From Hungatella sp. UBA3048 (GTDB lineage Bacteria; Bacillota; Clostridia; Lachnospirales; Lachnospiraceae), in the NCBI GenBank assembly GCA_002367105.1, contig DFCS01000038.1:1-64000 (forward strand): DNA of 64,000 nt, read 5' to 3'. The notes beneath the pieces were generated by a model. The model did not search any database and had not been told where the DNA came from. It was given only the letters and a program-made list of their open reading frames with translations. Positions 1 through 8,091 of this stretch are shown in pieces. A program made the position numbers and the translations under genes. Each line of letters starts with the position of its first letter. The first letter of the stretch is position 1.

Positions 1-21
1 GTTCAAATCCTGCCCCCGCAA
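1..21 (+). tRNA. tRNA-fMet, 3' end only
   Basis: The first bases are the T loop (TTCAAAT), the 3' half of the T stem and the acceptor strand CCCCGCA plus discriminator A of a tRNA. They match the 3' end of Firmicute initiator tRNA-fMet as I know it from Bacillus. The CCA is not encoded and a run of T follows directly. The anticodon lies outside the window, so the identity rests on the acceptor and T arm alone. Confidence 0.7.
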
Positions 22-69
22 TTTTTTTTGACTAATTTTATAAAAACGTGTACTAACGAAAGTACATAA

Positions 70-142
<73 letters not shown>

Positions 143-145
143 TAT

Positions 146-218
146 GGGATACTAGCTCAGGTGGTAGAGCACTTGACTTTTAATCAAGTTGTCCGGGGTT
201 CGAGTCCCCGGTGTCTCA
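146..218 (+). tRNA. tRNA-Lys (TTT)
   Basis: A complete cloverleaf with acceptor GGGATAC pairing with GTGTCTC (one G-T pair), anticodon stem CTTGA/TCAAG and loop CTTTTAA with anticodon TTT at 179-181. The T loop is TTCGAGT and the discriminator is A at 218. It is the last tRNA of this cluster; a hairpin terminator follows. Confidence 0.95.
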
Positions 219-224
219 GGACAG

Positions 225-256
225 GCCTTGAAACAGAAATGTTTCAGGGCTTTTTA
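225..256 (+). terminator. Terminator of the tRNA cluster
   Basis: A ten-base-pair stem, GCCTTGAAAC with GTTTCAGGGC (one G-T pair), loop AGAAAT, followed by five T. It ends the tRNA transcript and also lies just past the stop codon of the convergent minus-strand gene at 267-497. Confidence 0.85.
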
Positions 257-266
257 TTTGCTGTGA

Positions 267-497
267 TTATTCATCAAATTCCACAATCACATAATATCCC
301 CGGTCATTGTGTTTTATCTCTTTTACAATGCCGTGATCAGATTTGATCCGGTCACGTCCCACGTAGCAGCCGGACATGGCCACTGCAGGGTCTATGATAT
401 AGCTATAGCTGCTGGTTCCTTCCCTTTCTATGATCTGAACTTCATCTCCGGCTTTAACCAGACCGGGTCGCTCCATCTTAAATTCGATTAATCTCAT
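267..497 (-). CDS. Small conserved-type hypothetical protein
   Basis: A 76-residue soluble protein that I do not recognise. It is predicted to be a small beta-rich domain: it opens with MRLIEFKMERPGLVKAGDEV, has short alternating hydrophobic segments and ends YYVIVEFDE, which recalls small barrel folds. A good ribosome binding site (AAGGAGA) lies about nine bases upstream of the ATG on the minus strand, which separates it from chance reading frames. It converges on the tRNA cluster and is divergent from the decarboxylase promoter at 555. No signal peptide or membrane segment is visible. No function is claimed. Confidence 0.7.
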   Translation of the reverse strand: MRLIEFKMERPGLVKAGDEVQIIEREGTSSYSYIIDPAVAMSGCYVGRDRIKSDHGIVKEIKHNDRGYYVIVEFDE

Positions 498-554
498 GAT
501 ATAACCATCTCCTTTTTCATTTCCAAAATTATATTATAGCTCTGTGAGAAAAAA

Positions 555-583
555 TTGTAAAGAGAGGATAAGGATGCTATACT
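555..583 (+). promoter_or_regulatory. Promoter of the decarboxylase gene
   Basis: TTGTAA at 555-560 and TATACT at 578-583 are separated by 17 bases, a good vegetative sigma-A arrangement. The start codon is about 80 bases downstream. Nothing else is evident in the leader. Confidence 0.6.
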
Positions 584-666
584 AAAAGAGTTGATTTATG
601 AAGAAAAATGTAAAAAGAACAGGGAATGAGCCCAGTGGATTATGAAGACGAAAGGCGGTTCATACT

Positions 667-2151
667 ATGAATGATACACCGAATTTATTAAAGAAGTTAA
701 TGGAATATGAAGAATCGGATTTTTATCCCTTTCATATGCCTGGACATAAAAGGCAGTATCATGGATCCTTTGCAGATAATTTTCCTAATCCTTTCTCCAT
801 AGATATTACGGAGATCGATGGTTTTGATAATCTGCACCATCCGGAAGGGATATTAAAGGAGTCTATGGAATGGGCTTCCAGGGTTTACGGGAGCAGCAGA
901 ACGTATTATCTAGTCAATGGAAGCAGCAGCGGGATCCTTAGTGCCATAAGCGGGACGGTATCAAGAGGTGGAACCATTCTTATGAGCAGAAACAGCCATA
1001 AGTCAGCGTTTCATGGAGTTTTCCTCAATCAGTTAAGGGCGGAATATATTTATCCACAAATAATACTTAAATTCGGTATTCAAGGTGGATTACTTCCGGA
1101 AAAAATTGAAGAGCTGTTGATGCGTCATCGGAAGGTCCAAGCGGTGTTTATTGTATCCCCAACTTATGATGGCATTGTATCTGATATTAAGGCCATTGCA
1201 GAGGTGGTTCATAAGTTCCGCCTGCCTCTTATTGTGGATGAGGCTCATGGTGCACACTTTTCCTTTGGAAGAGAGGGAGGATTTCCGGTTTCTGCTTTAG
1301 AACTTGGAGCGGATGTGGTGATTCAAAGCCTTCATAAAACCCTTCCATCCTTTACTCAGACGGCTGTTATGCACGTTAAGGAGGGATATGTGGATATGGG
1401 GAGATTGGATCGCTATGTGCATATGTATCAGACCAGCAGCCCCTCCTACGTGCTGATGGCAGGGATTGAGGGCTGTATAAGGTATATGGCTGGGGAAGGG
1501 ATGGAGCAGATAAGGATTTTTTCCGATAAAATAGGAGAGGTCCGAAAAGTTTTGTCCGGTTTGAAACACTTAAGGCTTCTTACGGATCAGGAGAAGGGGA
1601 TGAATGGAATCTATGACATGGACCTTTCCAAAATCATTGTTTCCGCAAGAGGTACAGGAAAATCGGGAGCCTGGCTGGATGACAGACTAAGAAAGGAATA
1701 TCATCTGGAAATGGAAATGTGCGGTTCAGACTATGTGACTGCCATAACGACCCTGGCTGATACCCAGGAAGGTCTTGAACGGCTGTGCAAAGCTTTGCTT
1801 CATATTGATTCCGGACTTTCTTCGGTGAAAGGCTGTGAAGATGGGAATCGCTTCTATCAGGGGCTGGAGAGAGAGCCGGAATGTCGGATGAGCATTGCTC
1901 AGGCCATGGATGAACAAAGGCGCAGGATTGCAATTCCTGATGGAGAGGGTTTGATATCAGCGGAATTTGTTTATGTGTATCCTCCGGGGATACCTATCGT
2001 TGTACCAGGAGAGGTTTTAAAAAAGGAATCCATTGATCTGATTATGAAGTATAAAGAGCTTGGCCTTGCGGTGCAGGGGATGGAGGATGAGGAATCCAGA
2101 GAGCTTTTAGTGGTTGATGAAGCTGGAAAAAATATAATTAATAAAAGATAA
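667..2151 (+). CDS. speA: Orn/Lys/Arg decarboxylase family protein
   Basis: A 494-residue PLP-dependent decarboxylase of the ornithine/lysine/arginine class (fold type I), of the short Firmicute form seen in Bacillus SpeA/YaaO. The N-terminus carries the family signature FHMPGHKR (22-29). DEAHGAH (191-197) contains the aspartate that holds the PLP ring nitrogen, and SLHKT (221-225) carries the Schiff-base lysine, K224. The C-terminal decarboxylase domain follows. The product would be a polyamine or its precursor; substrate cannot be read from the sequence. AAAGGCGG precedes the ATG. The kinase-like gene at 2223 follows in the same direction, as tmk follows yaaO in Bacillus subtilis. Confidence 0.85.
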   Translation: MNDTPNLLKKLMEYEESDFYPFHMPGHKRQYHGSFADNFPNPFSIDITEIDGFDNLHHPEGILKESMEWASRVYGSSRTYYLVNGSSSGILSAISGTVSRGGTILMSRNSHKSAFHGVFLNQLRAEYIYPQIILKFGIQGGLLPEKIEELLMRHRKVQAVFIVSPTYDGIVSDIKAIAEVVHKFRLPLIVDEAHGAHFSFGREGGFPVSALELGADVVIQSLHKTLPSFTQTAVMHVKEGYVDMGRLDRYVHMYQTSSPSYVLMAGIEGCIRYMAGEGMEQIRIFSDKIGEVRKVLSGLKHLRLLTDQEKGMNGIYDMDLSKIIVSARGTGKSGAWLDDRLRKEYHLEMEMCGSDYVTAITTLADTQEGLERLCKALLHIDSGLSSVKGCEDGNRFYQGLEREPECRMSIAQAMDEQRRRIAIPDGEGLISAEFVYVYPPGIPIVVPGEVLKKESIDLIMKYKELGLAVQGMEDEESRELLVVDEAGKNIINKR

Positions 2152-2175
2152 AATAAGAGATATAAAATAAGAGAT
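2148..2175 (+). repeat. Two tandem copies of a 14-base AT-rich unit
   Basis: The unit ATAAAATAAGAGAT occurs twice without interruption across the stop codon of the decarboxylase gene, and degenerate further copies follow to about 2205. It looks like a slippage repeat between two cotranscribed genes. No function is suggested. Confidence 0.7.
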
Positions 2176-2222
2176 ATAATATAAAATAGAATAAAAGATA
2201 GGATAAAGATGGAGCAGATAAT

Positions 2223-2810
2223 ATGGGCAAAATATTCTATGTAATGGGAAAAAGCGCTTCCGGAAAAGATACAGTTTATAAAAGGCTTTTAAAGAAGCTT
2301 CCCCAATTAAAGAGAGTTGTTTTATATACCACCAGGCCGATTCGGGATGGAGAAAAGGATGGGGTGGAATATTATTTTACTACCAGAGATAAGCTGGAGG
2401 AATTCCGAAATGAACACAGGCTTATTGAGGAGAGGACTTATGAAACAGTTTACGGTCCGTGGAGTTATTTTACTGTTGATGACGGTCAGATCAATTTAGA
2501 TGGGAACAATGGATATCTGATGATCGGGACCCTGGAATCTTATGAAAAGACAAGGACTTATTTTGGAGAGGATAAGTTGTTTCCTATTTATATTGAGGTT
2601 GAGGATGGGGACCGGCTTTTGAGAGCGATTAAAAGGGAGAAGAGCCAGAACATACCTAAATATAAGGAACTTTGCAGAAGGTTTCTGGCGGATGAAGAAG
2701 ATTTTAAAGAAGAAAATCTCCTTAGATGCGGAATACATAAGAGATTCTGCAACCAGGAGCTGGAATTTTGCCTGGATGAGATAGTAAAAGCTGTAACCGC
2801 AGACATATAA
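2223..2810 (+). CDS. Guanylate-kinase-like protein
   Basis: A 195-residue P-loop protein of the guanylate kinase family. The P-loop is GKSASGKDT (about 9-17), and YTTRPIRDGEKDG (about 40-52) matches the TTR-P-R-x-GE GMP-binding segment of Gmk, followed by EYYF. Family members phosphorylate GMP to GDP, but the P-loop differs from the usual GPSGAGK and the C-terminal third is less typical, so this may be a paralogue of the housekeeping gmk. In Bacillus the gene at this place is tmk. GGAG lies upstream of the ATG. It converges on the permease gene at 2926 across a bidirectional hairpin. Confidence 0.7.
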   Translation: MGKIFYVMGKSASGKDTVYKRLLKKLPQLKRVVLYTTRPIRDGEKDGVEYYFTTRDKLEEFRNEHRLIEERTYETVYGPWSYFTVDDGQINLDGNNGYLMIGTLESYEKTRTYFGEDKLFPIYIEVEDGDRLLRAIKREKSQNIPKYKELCRRFLADEEDFKEENLLRCGIHKRFCNQELEFCLDEIVKAVTADI

Positions 2811-2858
2811 TGGGTCAATCGGATATTCGCATTCCGTTTGGCTATTTACTTGATGATG

Positions 2859-2915
2859 TTAAAATAAGCATGAAAGAGATATGGAATTCCATAGCGCCTT
2901 TCATGCTTATTTTAA
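2859..2915. terminator. Large bidirectional hairpin between convergent genes
   Basis: An 18-base perfect inverted repeat, from TTAAAATAAGC at 2859-2876 to its complement at 2898-2915, encloses a second perfect palindrome ATGGAATTCCAT (2881-2892). The A-rich and T-rich ends can serve termination of both the kinase-like gene and the minus-strand permease gene. Confidence 0.8.
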
Positions 2916-2925
2916 GGTTAGGCTT

Positions 2926-3945
2926 TTATTTAGCTGCAAGCCGTTTCGCCTTTGCTTCCATACGTGTTCTTGTTACATCGATAAACACAGCGGCGATGAT
3001 AACCAGACCAATAACAATATACTGTACGGAACTGGAGGTATTTAAGAGTGTTAAACCATTTCGGATGGTAGAAATCATCAGGGCACCGATTAAAGTTCCC
3101 CAAATGGTTCCTTTTCCTCCCATAAAGGAGGCACCGCCAATAATGCAAGCTGCAATGGCATCCGTATCATATGGTGAGATGGCGGCAGAAGGATTGGCAA
3201 CAGCGGAGCGTCCGACTATAACGAGTGCGGCAATGGAGCACATAAATCCGGATAAGCTGTAAACAAAAATAAGTATATTATCGGAATTGATTCCGGAAAG
3301 CCGGGCAGCTTCCGGATTACCGCCTACGCAGTAAATCATTCTTCCAAGAGCTGTTTTATTTAAAAAGAAATGATATACGATATAGATTAATATTAAAATG
3401 ATAAAGCACAGTGGGATCCCTGAGAATCCGCCGGATACTTTGAATAAGTTGCTGGAACCTAAAAATGTAACGGCAGCCGGAAAGTCGGAGATTGTCTTTG
3501 TTGAGACCACCAGCAGTGCCAGTCCGCACAGAACGTTTTTCATACCCAGTGTTGATACGAAAGGATGGGGAAGATGCATTTTTGTGAGCAGGATGCCGTT
3601 TAAGAATCCAATGAAAATTCCGGTTATGATACAGACCAGGATTAATACCAGAGAGTTTGTAATGCCGAAGGATGTTTTCAGCATACCCATCATACATGCG
3701 CACAGGATTGCATTCGCACCAACGGATAAGTCGATGCCTGCCGTAATCAGTACCACCAGCATGGCTGCGGAAATAAGCCCGTTGACAGCCGTTTGTCTTA
3801 AAATATTCATCATATTATTAAGTGTAAAAAATTTATCAGTTGCCAGTGATAAAACAATGAACAAAAGTACCAAGGCCAGTAAAGGAGCTACCTTTCCTAT
3901 TATATCTTTCATTTTTTTTGTCTTCATCGAATTTCGCCTCCCCAA
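2926..3945 (-). CDS. Ribose-type ABC transporter permease (RbsC-like)
   Basis: A 339-residue polytopic membrane protein of the BPD_transp_2 family (RbsC/XylH/AraH). It has about eight to ten hydrophobic segments; the motif AAGIDLSVGA (about 66-75) is the conserved LSVG loop of this family and GGxSxxGGxG-like residues (IIGGASFMGGKGT) lie near the C-terminus, in the segment that contacts the ATPase. It forms the membrane channel for a monosaccharide brought by the binding protein at 5465. Its start overlaps the end of the ATPase gene by 22 bases, so translation is probably coupled. The substrate could be ribose, xylose, galactose or another small sugar. Confidence 0.88.
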   Translation of the reverse strand: MGRRNSMKTKKMKDIIGKVAPLLALVLLFIVLSLATDKFFTLNNMMNILRQTAVNGLISAAMLVVLITAGIDLSVGANAILCACMMGMLKTSFGITNSLVLILVCIITGIFIGFLNGILLTKMHLPHPFVSTLGMKNVLCGLALLVVSTKTISDFPAAVTFLGSSNLFKVSGGFSGIPLCFIILILIYIVYHFFLNKTALGRMIYCVGGNPEAARLSGINSDNILIFVYSLSGFMCSIAALVIVGRSAVANPSAAISPYDTDAIAACIIGGASFMGGKGTIWGTLIGALMISTIRNGLTLLNTSSSVQYIVIGLVIIAAVFIDVTRTRMEAKAKRLAAK

Positions 3946-5429
3946 GCCGCTTTCATGATTATTTCCTGATTCAGGACATCTGTTTTTCTCGAAAGTTCTC
4001 CCATGATTTTTCCTTCCCTCATGACGATTACCCGGTCACTCATTCCTATGATCTCCGGTAATTCGGAAGAAATCATGATAACACATTTTCCGGCATGGAC
4101 CAGACGGTTCATGATGTTATAAACTTCGACCTTTGCACCTACATCAATTCCTCTGGTCGGTTCATCAAATATATAGATATCCGCGTTTGTATTGATCCAT
4201 TTTCCGATGACCACTTTTTGCTGATTCCCGCCTGACAGCTGTCCCACCACCTCATCGGCAGTGGGAGTTTTTATTTTCAAGTCGCTGATATTTTCTTCAG
4301 CCAGCTGATCGATCTGTTTCTCATCAAAGAACAGACCTTTCGTACAGCGTCTCATATTACTTAAGATCAGGTTTGTTCGGACTGATTGGGAAAGAACAAG
4401 TCCCTGCCCTTTGCGGTCTTCTGTTAAAAATGCCATCCCGCAGCGGATACCGGCCTTTGGAGACTTTATGGCCACTTTCTCCCCATTTACATAAATATCT
4501 CCGCTGTCATATGGGTCAGCACCGAACACAGCCCGGAATGTTTCGGTTCTTCCGGCGCCTACTAGACCGGCAAAACCGAGGATTTCTCCATGGTTTGCAT
4601 GAAAGCTCACATCCCTTAATACACCTGCGGAGTTTAAATGCTCTACCCGGAGGGCTTCCGTTCCGGTCTCTGCTTCTATTTTCGGGTATTGATTATCCAA
4701 TGTTCTGCCTACCATGGCTGAGATCAGAGAATCATTATCCAATTCATCCGTATTTTTTGTCAGGATGTGTTCTCCATCCCGCATGACTGTAACGCGGTCG
4801 CATAGCTCAAAGAGCTCCTCCAGCTTATGTGAAACAAAAAGAATAGCAATGCCTTTTTCTTTTAAGGAACGGACTGTTTTCATTAACTGTTCCACTTCCT
4901 TTTCTCCAAGGCTGGATGTAGGTTCATCCATGATGATGAGCTTTGCATCGATCAGAACTGCTTTTGCGATTTCCACCATTTGCTGGATTCCCATGCCGTA
5001 GGAACCGCATTCTTTTTTTACAGCTATGTCCTGACCAAGGGAAAGCATAACTTCATGTGCTATTTCATGCATTTTGGCATAATCCAGAAACGGGCGGCCA
5101 TTCTTTTTTATGGCTTTGTTAATAAAAATATTATCTGTGACAGATAGGAGCTTAACAATATTTAATTCCTGATATACACAGGCAATACCAGTAGTTGCAG
5201 CTTCATTTGGATTCTTAAATGAAACCTTGTTTCCTTCGATGTAAATGGTGCCTTCTTCCGGAATATGTACACCGGTCAGTACCTTGATCAGGGTGGATTT
5301 ACCGGCGCCGTTTTCACCGATCAGACCGTGGATTTCTCCAGGTCTGATTTGTAAAGACATGTTTCGCATAGCTACTACACCAGGGAATCGTTTTGTTACA
5401 CCTTTCAGCTCAACCAAATAATTACTCAT
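3924..5429 (-). CDS. Ribose-type ABC transporter ATPase (RbsA-like)
   Basis: A 501-residue tandem ATPase of the RbsA/MglA family. The first domain has an intact Walker A GENGAGKST (38-46), Walker B LIIMDEPTSSL and switch histidine FVSHK, but a relaxed signature. The second domain has the family's typical altered P-loop GLVGAGRTE, a good signature QLSGGNQQKV and Walker B IYIFDEPTRGID. It powers import through the permease encoded immediately downstream, with which it overlaps by 22 bases. The binding-protein gene lies 35 bases upstream in the same transcript. It is a full, apparently functional protein, in contrast to the degenerate relative at 6661. Confidence 0.92.
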   Translation of the reverse strand: MSNYLVELKGVTKRFPGVVAMRNMSLQIRPGEIHGLIGENGAGKSTLIKVLTGVHIPEEGTIYIEGNKVSFKNPNEAATTGIACVYQELNIVKLLSVTDNIFINKAIKKNGRPFLDYAKMHEIAHEVMLSLGQDIAVKKECGSYGMGIQQMVEIAKAVLIDAKLIIMDEPTSSLGEKEVEQLMKTVRSLKEKGIAILFVSHKLEELFELCDRVTVMRDGEHILTKNTDELDNDSLISAMVGRTLDNQYPKIEAETGTEALRVEHLNSAGVLRDVSFHANHGEILGFAGLVGAGRTETFRAVFGADPYDSGDIYVNGEKVAIKSPKAGIRCGMAFLTEDRKGQGLVLSQSVRTNLILSNMRRCTKGLFFDEKQIDQLAEENISDLKIKTPTADEVVGQLSGGNQQKVVIGKWINTNADIYIFDEPTRGIDVGAKVEVYNIMNRLVHAGKCVIMISSELPEIIGMSDRVIVMREGKIMGELSRKTDVLNQEIIMKAAWGGEIR

Positions 5430-5464
5430 AATGCCTACAAACCTTTCTGTGCTGTTTAAATGGA

Positions 5465-6439
5465 TTATTTCAGGTAGCCTTTCAGTGTTGTTAAGTATTC
5501 TTCTGCATTGTCTGCTGTAATGACTTCACAGCCAGTATCTACGAATGTTTCAACGGTCTCTCCCTTTATCGCCTTAAGGGCTGTTTCAACCGCCTGATAG
5601 CCCATGGTATATGCAGCCTGTGCGCAGGTGGCAGTGATGTTTCCGTCAATGATATTCTGGACACCGCTTTGGTTGCCGTCGAAGCCTACGATAATGACGT
5701 CCTTTAAACCAAGCTGTTTTACGGCATTGGATGCGCCTGCAGCCGTATCGTCGTTATGGCAGCATACGATCTGAATATCTCCGTTCTGAGCGGTTATGAT
5801 ATTTTCCATTACATTTGCAGCCGTATCCGGATTGGATTGGGCATACTGTATGGACACAACTTCCACACCATTTTCTTCCAGAGCCTTGATATATCCTGCC
5901 TGACGGGCATCGCTGGTGGCATTGCCCTCGACGCCGCCGATAATAGCAGCTTTTGCACCTTTTCCGGCTTTTTTAGCTGCAAATAAGCCGCCCTGGTAAG
6001 CGGCGTTGTCGTTACCGGTTCCCACGAAGGAGACTTTTCCTGGTATTTCCGCATCAGTATCTACGGTTATAACTGGAATTTTAACATCTCCGATTACGCT
6101 TGCTACAGAGTCTGATTGAAGGGGGGAGATGACAAAGGCATCTACACCGCCGGAGAGCATGGTTTCTATCATATTGTTCTGTTCATCATATGCTGTCTCA
6201 GAGGCCGGACCCTGCAGATCAACCTTAACCCCTAAATCTTTGGAAGCCGCTTGAACACCTGCAGCAACATACCCCCAGTATTCACTGGAAAGTGTTTTCA
6301 GAATAACGCCAATGGTAATATCCCCAGAAGCAGTTTTTTCTGTTGCTGTAGGCTGTGAAACAGTCTTTTGTTCCCCACAGCCAGTTACGGAAGCCAGTAT
6401 GGCAGATACTAACAGCATGGATAAAATCTTTCTTTTCAT
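5465..6439 (-). CDS. Sugar-binding lipoprotein (RbsB-like)
   Basis: A 324-residue periplasmic-binding-protein type 1 fold (Peripla_BP_4). Residues 1-20 form a lipoprotein signal ending in the lipobox VTGC with cysteine 21. The mature part begins with a short Thr/Ser-rich linker, then IGVILKTLSSEYWGYV, the first strand and sugar-contact region, and later VDAFVISPLQSD and IIVGFDGNQSG, typical of ribose/galactose-type receptors. It delivers sugar to the transporter encoded by the next two genes. It is first in its transcript, behind a promoter at 6505-6533. The ligand cannot be named from sequence. Confidence 0.9.
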   Translation of the reverse strand: MKRKILSMLLVSAILASVTGCGEQKTVSQPTATEKTASGDITIGVILKTLSSEYWGYVAAGVQAASKDLGVKVDLQGPASETAYDEQNNMIETMLSGGVDAFVISPLQSDSVASVIGDVKIPVITVDTDAEIPGKVSFVGTGNDNAAYQGGLFAAKKAGKGAKAAIIGGVEGNATSDARQAGYIKALEENGVEVVSIQYAQSNPDTAANVMENIITAQNGDIQIVCCHNDDTAAGASNAVKQLGLKDVIIVGFDGNQSGVQNIIDGNITATCAQAAYTMGYQAVETALKAIKGETVETFVDTGCEVITADNAEEYLTTLKGYLK

Positions 6440-6504
6440 TACTTTTAATCTCCCTTCCTACTCTCAATTGTTTTGATAGGTACAATGAATGATATGTGTT
6501 TGTT

Positions 6505-6533
6505 ATTTTAACAGTAAAAAGAGGATGAAACAA
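6505..6533 (-). promoter_or_regulatory. Promoter of the ribose-type transporter operon
   Basis: Read on the minus strand, TTGTTT (6533-6528) and TAAAAT (6510-6505) are separated by 17 bases. The binding-protein start codon is about 65 bases downstream. This gives the transporter its own promoter, separate from the sensory genes upstream. Confidence 0.55.
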
Positions 6534-6590
6534 TGGTATATTTTGTGCTAAATGGGGGTATATTTTTCGAAATTGGCCTTTTTATAATAA

Positions 6591-6626
6591 AAAAAGCCTT
6601 ATTATTATTAAAAATAAGACTTTTTT
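6591..6626 (-). terminator. Terminator after the sensory cassette
   Basis: Inverted repeat AAAAAGCCTTATT with AATAAGACTTTTTT around an AT loop, giving T tracts on both strands. It lies directly after the stop codon of the 6661 gene on the minus strand and before the transporter promoter, so it divides the sensory genes from the transporter genes. Confidence 0.65.
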
Positions 6627-6660
6627 ATGGTTAAAGCTTACAACAAACTTTTTCGAAGAG

Positions 6661-8091
6661 TTAATCCATTGCAATTGCTCCATTGTGAAAGGTAATATTC
6701 TTACCTTCCATGGTGTAAGCTTCTGCAATCTGGTTCGTAATGATGATTACAGAGATTCCTGACTTCAAAACTTCTTTCAGCAGATTAATGGTGATCTGAC
6801 GCATTTGAAAATCAACGGAGGAAAATGGCTTTATGCATACCAGGACCTGCGGCCGGACAAAAATCCAGCGGTAATATAAAAGCTTTAGTTTGCATTCATC
6901 ACTGACCGAGTATGTTTTTTTCATCAATTCCTCTTCGCTGAATATTCCGTCTAACAGGTACCGGGTCATTTTTCTGTATTTTTTTCTCAGAAAGTACTTT
7001 TTTTTATTTCGCTGGATCATAAACGTCATGTGGTCTAAAACAGTCATATCGGCAAACAGCATTTCTTCCATTGGCCTTGCTTCGATGAAGGCGATGCCAT
7101 CCCGGATGGACTGGTGGACGGATTGAAAGGAATATTCTTTTCCGTTTAATAAAATTTTACCTGCTTCAAATCCACATTCTCCCTGCAGAATTGGAAGGAT
7201 ATTTCTGCATTCTGCAGAATCCAGGTCCAATATGTTTAAAACTTCTCCTGCATTTAACGATAGATTTAATACGGGAAGGTCCGGCAGTTTTACATTTTGG
7301 AATTCCAGAACCGTTTTTTTATCAATCTGCTTTTGTAATAAGTCATTTCTTTTTAAGGTGTTTTTTCTGGTTTTTTCAAACAGTTCCATATAGGTCTGAA
7401 ATTTGGAGAAATCTTCCCGGTTCATATGGCCAATGGTTCTGCCGTTTTTGATTATCGTTATTTCATCGGCATATTTGTATAATTTGGTGGAGCTGTTTAC
7501 AATGTAGAGGAACGTCATACCCCGGTCTTTTAACTTTGTCACCAGAGCAAAGAAATTTTTGAGCTGCTCTTCCGTCATGATCATTTCAATATCCGTAATA
7601 ACGGCCAGACTGCATCCGGAGACATAAGCCCGCATTAACTCGGCCTGTTTCTGCATGCCGGGGTCCAGCATGTGGGCTTTGGCAAGCAGGGGAATGGAAA
7701 TATCCCAATCCTTAAGAAGCTTCGGCGCGTGTCTGCAAAGAGGATTTACCCGCCTCCAGAAGGGGACCCTGCCGCTGGCAATGAAAATGTTCTCAGCGAC
7801 ACTCAGCTCAGAAAAGATTCCCTTGTTGCGGCCGATAAATGCAGTCTGCTTTAACATCTGCTCCTGAATTTTGGAGGATACTATTTTTTCCCCTTTATAA
7901 TAAGACCAGCCGTAGCCTGGTTTTAAGTTCCCGTACAGAAGCTGCAGGAAATATTCCTTTTCAATGGTATTGTTGACGATGACACAGCAGATTTCTCCCT
8001 CAAATGCACGAAAGAAGAGACCATTTAAATAAGCCTGGCCATCCATGGAACAGTGTATGTTTTCATAACGGATCACTTCTTTTTTCATCAT
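6661..8091 (-). CDS. Degenerate double ABC-ATPase-like protein of a sensory cassette
   Basis: A 476-residue protein with the layout of RbsA-type tandem ATPases but without their catalytic motifs. Where the first Walker A should be it has IVNNTIEKEYF (about 38-48) with no GxxGxGK; the signature region reads LDPGMQKQAEL; a Walker-B-like LAVITDIE remains; the switch histidine is replaced (YIVNSS). The second half has NILDLDSAECRN in place of a P-loop and VLVCIKPFSSVD in place of Walker B. It probably cannot hydrolyse ATP. Its start overlaps the kinase stop by four bases (ATGA), so it belongs with the two-component genes. I infer a regulatory or adaptor role between transporter and kinase. It is an open, full-length frame, not a pseudogene by sequence. 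Confidence 0.75.
   Translation of the reverse strand: MMKKEVIRYENIHCSMDGQAYLNGLFFRAFEGEICCVIVNNTIEKEYFLQLLYGNLKPGYGWSYYKGEKIVSSKIQEQMLKQTAFIGRNKGIFSELSVAENIFIASGRVPFWRRVNPLCRHAPKLLKDWDISIPLLAKAHMLDPGMQKQAELMRAYVSGCSLAVITDIEMIMTEEQLKNFFALVTKLKDRGMTFLYIVNSSTKLYKYADEITIIKNGRTIGHMNREDFSKFQTYMELFEKTRKNTLKRNDLLQKQIDKKTVLEFQNVKLPDLPVLNLSLNAGEVLNILDLDSAECRNILPILQGECGFEAGKILLNGKEYSFQSVHQSIRDGIAFIEARPMEEMLFADMTVLDHMTFMIQRNKKKYFLRKKYRKMTRYLLDGIFSEEELMKKTYSVSDECKLKLLYYRWIFVRPQVLVCIKPFSSVDFQMRQITINLLKEVLKSGISVIIITNQIAEAYTMEGKNITFHNGAIAMD

Noticed and set aside
2148..2205. A CRISPR-like or regulatory repeat array
   Set aside because: Units are 14 bases, directly adjacent without spacers and only two are exact; simple tandem slippage explains it.
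2810..3262. A 150-codon plus-strand frame starting at the stop of the kinase-like gene
   Set aside because: It lies opposite the permease gene 2926-3945, whose membrane protein pattern and motifs are clear, and crosses the bidirectional hairpin.
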